DNA from: Xiphophorus maculatus
Lineage: Eukaryota; Chordata; Actinopteri; Cyprinodontiformes; Poeciliidae
NCBI RefSeq assembly: GCF_002775205.1
Contig: NC_036447.1
Span: 15,172,501-15,236,500 of the forward strand
Reading direction: 5' to 3'
DNA: 64,000 nt
Position numbers and translations under genes: made by a program. The notes under the pieces were generated by a model, which worked only from the letters and a program-made list of their open reading frames with translations, was not told the DNA's origin and made no database searches. Positions 12,301-23,954 of this stretch are shown here, in pieces (within the stretch, counting starts at the first letter, position 1; every line of letters starts with the position of its first letter).

Positions 12301-14505
12301 ATAATCAAGCATTAAACACAAACCTGGTGGAGTTCGTGAAAGATGTATGTCCCCACTCAAAAAGGACCTGGACCGAGGATACAAATCCACTGACCCTCTG
12401 ATCTGCACTGGATTCACCCCCACTAAGGGACCCTAGAGAAAATGATATGTAAATAAAAAAGTAATCATAATGCTATCTACAATAGCATCATGTTGTGAAA
12501 TAGCACAGCATTGACAAGTCACTTTTGATGACAATATAATGGGCAGATTCATTCTTTATCTTTTAAACCTTGATATGGTAATGCTATCCAATTTCCTCAT
12601 GAATCCTCACTACTGACTGGATCAGAAAGGGGGTTTTATTCACTTTGTGTGTATAGCTGTATTATGTTCCTAACCACAGTTTTAGTTGAATTAGCTTTTT
12701 TATAACTTACACCTCTGGCAGTTCTACATAGACCTGTGTTAGATCTGCTTGTTTCCTTGATTATGCCATAAGATACTCTTTGCTGTACCTTTATATAGTA
12801 GGCTATTTTTTAACTGAAATGTCCTATCTGAATGGTCAAAATAAGAGTGATAAAACCCAGTGTCTCTCAAGTATTTATCCCAGAATTTTTTTCTTGTGCC
12901 TTACTGAATAGAAAACATTGGTTAGCCACCTTAAGGACAGCAAATTTACAAATACTTTTACCCATTTTCCGTTCCATTTCCTCTTAGCTTTGTGAACTAC
13001 ATTGTCAGTGCTGCTGCCCTCAGACTCCTCACTGTTCAGTTGGCCCTGGTCTTGTATAGGATGTGTTTCATTCCTTTGTGGAGAGTGCTTCCTGGGTCTC
13101 TTGTTTTTCTTCTGTTTCTTTGTCTTTCTCTTAGAGAAAGCTCCACTGTCACTCTCATCCTTCCCTTTTTCCTTTTCAGACCGTCGTAGACCAGAAATAA
13201 GCCCAACGTTGCTTTGAAATTCTTGATGGTCCATGGTTGCCTCTAGTTTTTCCTTACTGGCATGTTTTTCTTTTGATTTGGTCGATGAATCCTTGCTCTG
13301 ATCAGTCATTTCTTCCCTGTCTCCTGCTTCAGGGGATGGCATGTCTTGCATGAGAAGTTCTTTCTCACCCACCTCTTTCTTAGTATATTGAAGATCCTTT
13401 TTTGATGGAGACTCTTGGTTTTCAGTTGATGGGTTGAGATCTTCTGATTCCACCTGAGCAGGTATTAATATTCCACTGTCAGTAGCATAATCAAGGTTCA
13501 CTGGAAGTTCTGATTCTGTGCTGCTCTCTGTTTCCTCCAGTACGCCCACCGGACCACTTCTTTCAGTCAGCTTGAATGCAGGTTTTTCAGCCTTATCTTT
13601 TGCTTTGGCCTCTTTTTCTTCACTATCTTCTTTCTTTTTTGCCTCATATTTTAACATTTTCACTGCTTTTGAACTGTCGTTAGCCTTATTTTCGTCCATC
13701 ATTGTTACCTCATCTATTTCTTCTGCTTCTTCATCTTCTTCTGCTTCCTTCGTCAAAAGACCTACCAGTTCTTCTTCACTCAAAAGCACTGCTGTGCGTT
13801 TCTCTATTTTTTCTTCCACTTCTTCTCCCTCTTTGTTGGTATTAGTATCATACGCAGAGCTCACTTCCTCATCTTCCGGTTCCTGACTGCTAGCCTCAAT
13901 GTTGGCCAAAGTGGAAGAGATCTGTGGCCTGTTGCCCTCCATCGTGATGACATCCTTAACCAGGAGAGAGAAGAAAACATCCAATTTACAGTGCTTTGCA
14001 AACATATTTGTGTTGTTTTCAATTGTTCACAATTTATGATGTTACAACCACTAACTTGCATATTTTAGTGGGATAAAATTATATTAACCAAAACAAAGTA
14101 GTACCAAACTATTAAAAATCTCATCTATGGCATGCATTTATACTCAGCTCATTTACCCTGATAACCCTCAGTACAATCCAGTTGAACATTTACCAAGAAC
14201 ATTGCAGTGTTAAAATATCTGATGGATTTTTGCTCAAACCTGTTGTGTTTTGTATGAGAGTTTACCTTTTCTGTGGCCGAGTGTGACGTCTCCTGCATTC
14301 CATCTTGTTTTCCATGAGATTTACATGTCACCTAATCATAACAGGTATATTGATAATTCATCCCAAAATGAGCATGCATTTTATCTTCACACTATATTTT
14401 TTAAAAACGTGTCACTTGATAAAGAAAGGGATGTAATACTTTGCTACTCACAGATGGAGCAAACGTTGCACCTAGAAAGAAAATGAATATCAAGGAGACC
14501 CTCAT
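9326..14505 (-). CDS. sparcl1: SPARC-like protein 1 (hevin), complete
   Basis: This is a secreted matricellular calcium-binding glycoprotein of 642 residues. Minus-strand exons are 14505-14452 (signal peptide [18 protein letters not shown]), 14331-14266, 13954-12962 (331-codon Glu/Ser/Lys-rich acidic domain), 12432-12324, 11388-11267, 11196-11076, 10994-10858, 10508-10360, 9729-9581 and 9354-9326 (ends DVNLLF, stop TGA). The follistatin-like domain shows [12 protein letters not shown] and the Kazal-like [13 protein letters not shown]. The extracellular calcium-binding domain shows [50 protein letters not shown] and the EF-hand loop [13 protein letters not shown]. These match human SPARCL1 segment by segment, and phases join cleanly. 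sparcl1 flanks SCPP genes in fish and tetrapods. Exon 2 (22 codons) is the least certain. A noncoding first exon upstream of 14505 was not located. Confidence 0.97.
13985..14445 (+). mobile_element. Tc1-like end fragments in the first introns of sparcl1
   Basis: The left part (cagtgctttgcaaacatatt, then tgatgttacaaccactaac) and a possible right end (gaaagggatgtaatactttg) of the Tc1-like family lie on either side of sparcl1 exon 2, in the introns next to it. No transposase coding sequence remains. The right end is short and its assignment is tentative. Confidence 0.5.
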
Positions 14506-15734
14506 ATCTGAAACATCACAAAGAGTGGAAACCTTTAGTCAAAGAAACAAATTGAAATTCACAGTAAAGCTGACTTTCTACAAGACTTCAACTTGTATTT
14601 TGTTTTTCCAGACTAAAACAGAATGCTGCATGTGTATGCAGCCAGCAACTTGGTACTCCACTGTTGTCACAGCTACTGGCCCAGTAGATAGGCCTCACTC
14701 TCAAAAGTCACATTCAGGGGTAAAGTAAACATCAGAAGCTACCAGACTGGAAAACGTTGACTAAATCAACAAAGTCAGTGCCAGGACGGAAACAATACAG
14801 ACATCAGTGGATCTGTCCAGTGGAATTAAAGCTTTGTGGCTGAGTGAAATAAGGCTGACACATGGAAAAGCAACAGGGGTATGTGTGTAAAAATGCATTA
14901 AATGTATGAAAACTCTACTTATATCACCTAGTAAATAAAAATACACCTCACATTATTTCAAAATGAACATGATCTTTTTTGAAACTATTCAATATAAAAT
15001 ATGTCATTGTAATTTGTGTGAAATTTGTGCATTACTCCATATATGTAGCTTTTTATTTTACTATCAACAGTATATTAGTAAATTACAATGTTAATTGTGA
15101 ATCAGCTGTGCTGTCATGCACAAAAGCAATACCACAAGATGTGACTTTCAGTGGAATAGCAAAGTCCACCAACCTTTCTTAAATGAGGTAACATTTTAAC
15201 AAGGCCAGAGGCACTGAAAACATCATTCAGCAGTTTCACTTAATGTTTTTTAATATCTTCTTTTTTACTCACCTTTAGCCTGCTTTGAAGAAAAGAATCA
15301 CAAATACTTGCAAATAGATTTTACCTGCCTTTTGCTGGAACAAGGAAATTGAGAGTCCTGAAAAAACACCAGAACTTGCTGATGTTGAACCCGTGAAGCT
15401 GTCCTTTTGTATGCAATGCTGCACTCACTGTCCTGCTCAAGCTGAAATGAACACAGGAGTTGTTTTTTTTTTAAGGTCCGGGATGCCACTGCTTTGGGAG
15501 GGTCTTTGGGTTGCACAAAGGGTAACATGGGGGCATCCAAAACTGAACCTAAGCTTGGTCAACTTCCTAAAAAAATTAACATTATTTTCTCCAAAGCACA
15601 AGAAGTTTAAAAACAATTTATATGTGTTTTCATTTCACCTGTAGCACATAGGTACATTAAGTAATGTAATTGCCAATGTCTCATCTAGGACCAAAGTGTA
15701 TGTATGTTGTTTCATCTTTCAGTGTTCCTGCTGC
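14506..15734. other. Non-coding stretch upstream of sparcl1
   Basis: AT-rich sequence without a convincing exon. The sparcl1 promoter and any noncoding first exon should lie here. Short open frames such as the one at 15298-15540 have no recognisable domain and no splice context. Confidence 0.5.
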
Positions 15735-16110
15735 ATGAAGTTTTCATATTTTGTTACATTAAAACAGCAAACATCAATATATTTATGCTAATTTTATGAG
15801 TAGTGGTGCAAACTACTCAATACCCATCCATCCATCCATCCATCCATCCATCCATCCATCCATCCATCCATCTGTCCATTCATCCATTTCTTATTCCCAC
15901 TTGTTCTTGTAAGGCTAAGTGGAAGATTATAGCCATGTTCATGCACACTGTCCATTTAATCCTCAGTGAGCTCAAGGTGGTTTACAAAGAAGAATGGGAA
16001 AAAGATCAGTGTTATATTAGCACTATTTTATGTTGGTTTGTTACAAAAATAATAAAATACCAATAAAATACATGGACATTTGTGACTGTAAAATGTGGAA
16101 GCAAGGTAAA
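15735..16110 (+). mobile_element. Tc1-like pieces flanking a (CCAT)n microsatellite
   Basis: A left terminal piece (tcatattttgttacattaaa) precedes the microsatellite. A 3' piece (tttacaaagaagaatgggaa, then taaaataccaataaaataca) follows it. It looks like one decayed copy split by expansion of the simple repeat. Confidence 0.6.
15824..15872. repeat. (CCAT)n microsatellite
   Basis: About twelve uninterrupted four-base units, followed by imperfect units to about 15888. Confidence 0.95.
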
Positions 16111-18829
16111 GTTCATCTGGTCTGGATTTTTTTTGACAGAATTCAGTCGAACACTGCAAATGTTGGCCACTAGATGTCACTGCATACCAACACTGCACTC
16201 CTGAAGAATATTAAGCAACATTGACAGATGACGGAAAACAGGATGGACATAATCTTTAATATCACTCCCAGAGCAGAACCTGCAGGTGCAACTATTGTTT
16301 TGTGCATTTGCTTAGAGAATAAGCCTCATATGGCCAAGTGAGTTTGTAAAAGCAGTGTATGTGTATGTGTTTTAGAAAAAGCTGCTTTACGCAAACAGTA
16401 ACAATTTAACAACTTCATCTAATGCTGGGTCATTACAGAATGAAAGAGCAGGAAAACACTGTCGGGGATAAAAGAACGTGCAGCCGTCCCACTGATTGGG
16501 TTTAACAGACTATACAGGAGACTTACATGGTGAAAATAAGTAGAAGATTAAATGATTGATAAAAATGGTATTCTTACAAATTTTTTATGCATATCTGATT
16601 TATCTAGCCTGTATACTGCTTTGAAGAAAACTAAGTATAGAGTATAATAAACTTATTCTATGCTCATTTTTGTATGGTTAATCTTTGTCTATTTTTGTTA
16701 CTGCAGTTTCTCATTGTAATATTTTTAAGTGTGTTATGCACTTCTTTACAGCTCCTCCTTATTTGCATATCATCAAAACTGTTTTTGATTCAGCTGAGTG
16801 TCCTAGTTAAAAATGGCTTGGCTATTTTCCTCAGTAAACCAATTTGGCCCATGTTTCTTGGAAAATTTTCAAGTACAGAACCTTTTGTTTTGACCTCTCA
16901 TCATGCTCTACCTTCAGATTTATGCCTCTGTTCAAAGCAACTGCATAGCATCAATAACAGGGATTTTAACGCAAACAAGTCTAAGTTTTAGGAAACAATT
17001 TATCCAGTGTATTTTACTTGCTAAGGCAATTATTTCTTCCCCTGATTGTATTTTTACATAAAAAATTCTCTTATATCAGTGAACACCCTTTGTGTTTTCT
17101 AAGTTTTCTCCCAGCATCAGACACCATTTGTTACGAATCCATAACAAAATGAATTTGACAAAGAGGTCACTGCAGCCAGCTATGGTTTCTTGCCTACTGG
17201 TGACATTTCAGCACACAAAAGGGTTACAACACATTTTTAATTTTTATTTTCAATTAAATCTCAATTTTGCCTTTTTAAATTATATTTACACAATTTCACA
17301 AGGAATGTATAGCAGACATTCCTATACTGGCCAGTCTTTAAATTTGAAATGGAGAGATGGATGAATACACCTTCTAGAGAATGAGGCAAGGAATAAGCTT
17401 CTTCCATAAGGGCTACACTCACCCTTAGAGATGAAGGGTGAGGAGTCAGGTTAGGTAGCTCAGGTATCTGATTAGGGCTCTCCCGAAACAACTCTCTTTC
17501 GGGATTTTCTGGGATTGAAGGATGAAATTGAGGCAAACAATTCTTTGCTAGACTCATTATCCGCAAATCGGAAATGGATGAATGGAATGTGGTATAAATT
17601 TTACTCAAAGAAAACTTAAATTCTATATTTTCCAAACATTTCCACACCGCACTAGAACACTAAATATAGCAACATAAAAAAATTTATCCAAACACTGAAC
17701 CTTGTGGCGCTTGAAAACTTTAGAAATAAAATCTTTACTATTAAAACTTTGCTCAGTAAGTTGCAAACTGCTCCACAAGTAGGCTTTATCAACACAGGAT
17801 AATTTTCAAAATGCATAATAGATCTGACATAATTTACACACTCAATATCCATTTTGATTTGCTAAAACGTTAAATGATAATGTATTTTGTTCTTTTAAAA
17901 TGATATTTACACAAAGCAGTTTTAAGAGTATCAGAACACGATATTGAGAGAATGAATACAAATTTTCATCTCTTCCATTAGTTACAGCAACTAATGGAAG
18001 AACGTTGATTGTGCGGTAATGGGTGTACATAAGCACAAAGATGAAAATCCCTCATACATATATGCGCATAAGAGAAGGTTCCTGTTTTTCAAACAAGATC
18101 AAATTAAACACAGAGTCCCAGTAATAAAGCCCATATAGGCTTATTATCTGCACTCACTGCAGTAGGTGTGCGGTTGAATACGATGGCACAATATTAAAAC
18201 TCTGTCACTTTGGAGTGAACAGACATTGCTGACGGTCTGTGTGCCACAACATGCATCAATCAATCTCCACCCCTCTCCTGCCCTGTGGTTTTAGTGGTTT
18301 TCTCCAGACTGGTGAACATCCAGGCTAATTGCAGGTTTCATCCTCTCAAAAGAAATCCAGTGTGGGGTTAAACATGGGATTTTGTTCACTTATTTTTGGT
18401 TTAGCCATATAAGGACATCCTGGAAGTAATTATGAGCCTGGGGGAGAAAAAAAATAGAAGGGCTTCCATTGGGACTCTGTACTGTAGATGCATTATTTTT
18501 AAAAATGAGTCATATTTAATAGTACATACCTTGCCCTGTGTACTGGTTAGATACATTAGTCCTAAGAAAAGTGCCTGATTTTTGCAAGGCTTTAATTATC
18601 CTCACAATTTTGTTCACTGACACAATCAATAAAGAAAACACAAAAATGTTGCTTTTCCTGTGAATTATTCAGGTAGCTACTTGTAGCCCACACTTTACCT
18701 CTGCCTTGTGATTTATTATGCCAAAACAATCAAAGCTTCAGTTGGAAAATTCACCGGAAACAAGCATTTGCTGCACTGAGCTGCTTATCCCTCTTTTTCT
18801 CTCAGTGGGTGAGTTTGTTTTTCCTGCAG
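16111..18829. other. Intergenic DNA without a recognised gene
   Basis: No exon with both domain similarity and splice signals was found. A perfect 13-bp inverted repeat with a 5-base loop (TCTTCCATTAGTT at 17971-17983 and its complement at 17989-18001) is present. The last 600 bases are less AT-rich and probably hold regulatory DNA for the divergent sparcl1 and acidic SCPP genes. Confidence 0.5.
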
Positions 18830-19240
18830 ACCACAAACCTATGGTTTGGTAGACTAAATTACATTTCTCTTTAGACATGAGAGGGGGCGGAGGAAATTTA
18901 TGAGAGTGAATGTGTGTTTCTTTGGCCCTGCAATCATCATCATCATCATCATCATGCCAGTCTGAGTTTGTTTTCAGCTCACTTTCTGGAACAAATACAC
19001 CTTTGTGTGTCTGCTACACACACAGAGAGAGAGAGAGACCCGGAAGGAAGTGATGCAATGAGCCCAATTAAGGATTCATATATACGGCGGTGTTTTGGAG
19101 TGTTGTAGCATTTCCATACATCGTGCATCAACTACCAACTTTGGTACGGAGCTCAGAACAGGCATTGGATTTTACTTAGTGCCATCGTCTTTACTATACC
19201 TGGATTGCTGCTGAAATCTCCTACACAGACTCAATCTGAG
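18830..19240 (+). promoter_or_regulatory. Promoter and noncoding first exon of the acidic SCPP gene
   Basis: A RUNX-type motif, ACCACAAA, lies at 18830-18837, a (CAT)n tract at about 18932-18955, a (GA)n tract at 19024-19038, and a TATATA box at 19079-19084. A probable noncoding exon 1 ends at 19240 (ATCTGAG|GTATAA). The next exon opens with a TTGCAG acceptor at 19626, two bases in front of the ATG. Functional use of the RUNX motif is inference, though RUNX2 is a known driver of skeletal matrix genes. Confidence 0.5.
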
Positions 19241-19627
19241 GTATAAAAATGTAATTGATCTTCAATTTACTGGCATTATTTTTGACTTTGTGCTTTAATA
19301 TTCAGCTTTCATTTTAAATAGTAGAAATAATTTATTTCTGGTCATTTCTGATATCTGTGCATTTGTTTGTTGGTCAGACGTGGTTCTGTCTCAAACATGT
19401 TTTAAAGTCAATGCTGCTTAGCTCACATTTAGATTTGCAGATTCAAGATGTTAGTTTATTATTTCTTATCTACTATGTTAAGGCTTGCCAGTAAATTAAA
19501 ATGTAATGGATTGGAACTGAACCTATCTTTTTTGCATGCAGGAATGGCTTCCATAATGAACTGGCGGGAATTGGTTGCAGGGATAAACACTAACTTATTA
19601 CTAACATTTGTGTTCTTCTGTTGCAGA

Positions 19628-22600
19628 ATGAAGCTTATCATTATAACATTTTGCCTTATTGGAGCAGCTTTTGCTAACCCAGTAAGTATAAAACTCATTT
19701 AAAAAATCAAAACTCTTGAAACAGGCCAACATTTCTGACAACATTTACTTAATGTTTTGCTTTTAGTTTTTAAAAAATATATTGTGTCAAGAAAACTGAA
19801 ATAAGAGAAGAGATATTCTGAGATAGCTACTCAATAAAAAAACAGGAACCTTCTGAATACCTGAGTGTATGATGATGTCCCTCTTTGTTTTGTTTTTTAC
19901 AGATTTTACACAACATTTTGGTATCAACTGAGTCTGAATCAAACTCTGTAAGTAATATTTCCACCCTTCTCCCTGAATTTAATTACCCTGAACACTCAAC
20001 CTCCCCAGAGATGCTTGACTGTTTTTACTACTAAATGTAAATGTTAATGCAGTTGGAATCATCCCTCCTAAGTATCTGCTTGCACAGTTGCTATTTAGGA
20101 GAAACTACGCTTAGGGGCAAAGTGGCTCCTGATATAAAAATAATCAAACTTTATCTTTAGCTTATTAAATGCAAGAAAAGCAGCAGTAATACCAGTTACT
20201 CTTTGCTAAAAAGGCTAAAACCCTTTATTCATGCTCCGTCAATGAGCTGAGGAGAATGATCAGAATCGCTCTCTGCATCAAGAGAGGAAGAACATAAAAG
20301 CAGCAGAAAACTGTATAAGCAGATTATACTCCAATATTAAACTCAGGTTTTAACTGAGTTGCACTGATTCAGAGTGTGTGTGATATAAAGGATGTTTTCT
20401 AAACATCCTTTATATCACATTATTATTTAGAAAATAATGGCATGAATTTTGCACTTCTATTTACAGAAACCTAAGATAAAAATATGTAAGATTGGGTAGT
20501 AATTAAAAATGTTTCCCTTGTAAATATATGTAGCTTACATAAAGTCCTGAAATATTTGACATCTTGAGTATCCAATAATTCAAATGAAGGTAAATGAGTT
20601 TGGGATGACTGAAAATATAACGCTGCAAAATTAGACCTTGAATATGAAATACTCAGCACCCTCCCGTCATTAAGCTCCACCTACAAAGTTCAGGGTGATA
20701 CTAAAAGTACTTTTTCCACTTTCCACAAGAACTGTCCCAGAAAAAAACACTTAATGCCTGAAAAAGTGTCCTGAAGCAGGAATACATTTTCATGCACACA
20801 TTTAATCAGAATTGTGTGTTAACAGTGCTGTGAACAACTTATCTTAATGGGCATAAAAATGCTTCTTCAACAGAGTCAGCAGGAAGGCTAACAATAGGTG
20901 TGGTACAGACCTCAAGACAATTCCCACTGCTGACATTATATTGTTTGCAAGGATGCATATCTGTCTCCAGACATTTATGCAGCAATAGCTCTGCCTGAGC
21001 CTGAGCTTGTCAAGAAGGAGGTTTTTAATGAATGTTTTGGTTGTTGATATTACAGTCATGATGTGTAATTAAATCTAATTAAAACTACTGGGGTGTGTGC
21101 TCATAAAGGTTTCTTTTTTTTTCTTTTCCAGACTGAAAGTTTGTCAGATTTAGAGTCTTCTGAAAATAACACATCAGAGCTTCAGGTAAATATATATATA
21201 TATATATATTTTTTTTTTTTTTAAGTTCACAAAAAAACATTCTCAATTTTTAGTTAAACGTGGTTGTCTGTTTTTACTCTTTGGGATACAGAGCTCTGAG
21301 GAAAGCACCTCCAACCAGGTGAGATATTTTGAATTCCAGAAATGAGCTTGATCCATGAAGAAATTGTATTTTGGATAATTGATGCCACATAACTCTAAAA
21401 CATTTTGAAATGATGTGCTATAAATGTGTCTTTTTGTAAACAGAGTTCGGAATCTGAATCAGTAGAATCCACTTCAGAGGACAAGGTGTGTTGGTCAATC
21501 ATTCATATTCACTGTCATCAATTTCCTCAATGTTGTTTATGTTTCATACATTTAGAGTTAAAAGAAAAGTGCAAACCTCAAATCTTGGTAAATGAGCCAG
21601 AGAAACAACAAATGAAACTATATAAAGAATCTTGCAAAAGATTTCAAACAACATACATTTTTTCAGGGTTTTTTTTTCTTTTTTTGACATGATGTGATAG
21701 ACAGATAAAAAGCAGGGCTTGATTGTGTGTGTTTCTATTGAACCACCCAACTTTAAATTTCTCCATAACTTTATTCCTCATTTATTGGTGTACTCCTTGT
21801 CATGCATAAGATGGTTTGCTTTCTAATGTCTGCTAACCAACACCCACAACCTCCACAAAACAGCTCTGAGAGTAAGTTACTCACTGGTCTGTGCCATTTA
21901 CTGTTTAAGTGCATAATGAAGGCAGTTTGGTTGCACAAAATTTTATTTAGGAGCATGAAAGTCTAGGGGACAAAACAGAAGAATAGCAATGTTTTCAAAG
22001 ATATTAAACTCCTTAAATAATTTTTCTTCCATTTGATAATTATGTCCTACTTTGTGTTAATCTATCACATCAAAGCCAAAAAAGATACACTGAAGTTTTG
22101 AATGTAACAAAATATAAAGAAGTTCAAGGATTACTTTTGCAAGACACTGTGATTCATAGAAACACAACCTTTGCCCAAATTAAACACAAATATAATGTTA
22201 GTTTTGCTGCATTACTATAAAACATTGTGCTGACTACCTAAAACTGTCTTCAAAAACAGACGTCAGAGGAGAGCGACAGTCAGTCGGATGAGAGTGATGG
22301 GGTAAGGGAAAAAGAAAAATAGTCGCCCACTAAATCTTCTCCATAGCTGTCAATTACTCATACATTTCATAATCTCTGCTCAGATGGACTCCATGGCTGA
22401 AACCAAAGACAACAGCATGGGCAGTGAGGAGAATGTTCGAAAGGTTGTAGAAAACATATTTTACGTTCTTGATTTTAAACTAAACCATAATTGCACCGAT
22501 GTAAACCTGGGCTTCCTTTAAACCCTGCAGCAGAGTTGGGTGAGAGTGTTTCCAAGTGTCATCAAAGAAGGAAGTGGAGAAGACAACACGAGCACAGAGG

Positions 22601-23049
22601 TCACAGGTCACCCAGGACTCCTGAACAACGAGCTGAGCGGTAAACAGCCAACTCACACCAAGAAAGTTCAGATCCGCACCAAGCAACCTCTGTTGGAAAA
22701 GTCCACCGACGGCAGCGACACCACCAGCGACAGCGCAGACGCCAGTGACAGCAGCGATGTTTCAGCTGCTTCAAGCGACAGCACTGACAGCAGCAGCAGT
22801 GAAAGCCAGGAGAGCCAGGAGACAAGCGACAGCAACGATAGCAGCACTGAAAGCAAGAGCACAGAAGACAGTAATGCCAGTGACAGCGCCGAACTGGAAC
22901 AAGTCAGGGCCAAAAACTGTGTGAATAGTACGCAGAGCTGTGAAAGTGAGGAGTACTTTCTGCAGAGTATAGGAGATGATGCTCATTCACCGAGTGAGCA
23001 TCTGCTGGTGCCAGACGAGGATGACAGGGAACTGAGCCTCAGGAGATGA
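19628..23049 (+). CDS. Acidic Ser/Asp-rich SCPP (scpp1/starmaker/DSPP-like), complete
   Basis: This is a secreted acidic phosphoprotein of 280 residues, expected to bind calcium in bone, dentine or otolith matrix. Exons are 19628-19681 (signal peptide MKLIIITFCLIGAAFANP), 19903-19947, 21132-21185, 21292-21318, 21444-21485, 22260-22301, 22384-22443 and 22531-23049. All introns are phase 0. Exons 3 to 6 are short and rich in SSE, ESE and SDES, ideal Fam20C (S-x-E) targets. The last exon has a basic patch (KKVQIRTKQ) followed by a Ser/Asp repeat (DGSDTTSDSADASDSSD and similar), two Cys, and a C terminus ending DRELSLRR. No RGD integrin motif is present, so I favour an scpp1/starmaker-like gene over classical spp1 (osteopontin). 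AATAAA lies at about 23232, after the stop. Confidence 0.88.
20380..20418. repeat. Perfect 18-bp inverted repeat, 3-base loop
   Basis: GTGATATAAAGGATGTTT (20380-20397) is followed by TCT and then its exact reverse complement (20401-20418), inside intron 3 (counting the noncoding first exon) of the acidic SCPP gene. Confidence 0.97.
22005..22150 (+). mobile_element. Tc1-like 3' end fragment in an SCPP intron
   Basis: The 3' terminal region of the family is recognisable: tttgtgttaatctatcacat, aatgtaacaaaatataaaga, then ggattacttttgcaagacac. A possible decayed companion piece lies near 21640-21720. Confidence 0.65.
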
Positions 23050-23699
23050 TGAAATGCAACCTCTATGTTTGTCATATCAGAGTTTTACTTAATGACCAGT
23101 TAAAAGACTAACGAGTGTTCAACTCTGAACATTGATTCTGCCATAATGCGACCTGCCGCTGATTGACTAAGTGTAAAAAATTACTGTGGTAATATAGCCT
23201 ACACATATATTTTGCTTTGATAACATGTGAGAAATAAAATTAATATAACCATTGTATTCAGGACTGTTGTGCTGGCAATTAGACCTGCACTATTACACAG
23301 AGACAATGTATCAGTACGCAGGAGCTTGCATTTATTGAAATAGAGATCTTTTTTTGTCCATCAGTCAAGAAATTCAGTAAATATGCTACAATGTTTTTGT
23401 CTAATAAATTCTTTAGGAACATACTGTACTGTTTTCACTTATTTACGCGCAAAACAATGATTACTAGAGGAAAAATGTGTGCTAAGCTTTGTGATGAAGC
23501 TTTCATGTGGCAGCATAAAAAGATAAATATGGAGTTCATTGCAAAAGTTTTGAAATCCCTTGAAATTTTTTACTACAAACTTTCATTTATCTGAATCAAA
23601 ATATACGTCACTAGGCAACACATATCAATGGATAATTTTGAAGCAAAATGAAATGAGATACAGGTATATCATTTGTATTTGTCTTAAAGACAATCTGAA

Positions 23700-23850
23700 A
23701 AGTGTGACATCCATTTTCCCTTAGCTCCACCGCAGTCAAGTTAGTTTCAAGAATGTTTTAGGGCTGTAGTCCTGCTGTAAGGTGAACCTTCAGCTCAGCC
23801 CCACATCTGTTACAGCCTAAAAATGTCTGTTCACCACAACATTCAGGTAT
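23700..23850 (-). mobile_element. Decayed Tc1-like fragment, reverse orientation
   Basis: The segment gtcctgctgtaaggtgaacc, with ccccacatctgttacagcct after it, resembles the reverse complement of the internal Tc1-like transposase region. It is short and diverged. Confidence 0.4.
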
Positions 23851-23880
23851 TTAAACATATAGTTGACTACCCAATAACAT

Positions 23881-23954
23881 GGCCGGTTAGCTCAGTTGGT
23901 TAGAGCGTGGTGCTAATAACGCCAAGGTCGCGGGTTCGATCCCCGTACGGGCCA
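23881..23954 (+). tRNA. tRNA-Ile (anticodon AAT)
   Basis: A 74-base cloverleaf. The acceptor stem is GGCCGGT...ACGGGCC plus discriminator A. The D arm contains TAGCTCAGTTGGTTAGAGC, the anticodon loop is CTAATAA (anticodon AAT, read as IAU after deamination), and the T arm is CGGGTTCGATCCCCG. Internal A and B boxes (TAGCTCAGTTGG, GGTTCGATCC) look intact. A T-run for RNA polymerase III termination starts at about 23963. No intron is present and CCA is not encoded, as expected for a eukaryotic gene. Confidence 0.97.

Noticed and set aside
13518-13886. A plus-strand Ser/Phe-rich frame of 122 codons.
   Set aside because: It is the antisense of the Glu/Ser/Lys-rich exon 3 of sparcl1.
15298-15540. 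An 80-codon minus-strand frame upstream of sparcl1.
   Set aside because: No domain, no signal peptide, and no convincing splice link to sparcl1. At most it overlaps 5' UTR or promoter.
15824-15872. A Ser/Ile/His/Pro repeat protein frame over (CCAT)n.
   Set aside because: A microsatellite translated in frame; there is no start, splice or domain evidence.
19459-19702. Plus and minus frames around the first coding exon of the acidic SCPP.
   Set aside because: The plus frame only extends the true signal-peptide exon back into the intron. The acceptor at 19626 and ATG at 19628 explain the exon better.
22601-22986. Minus-strand Leu/Ser/Cys-rich frames.
   Set aside because: They are antisense shadows of the Ser/Asp repeat exon of the acidic SCPP.
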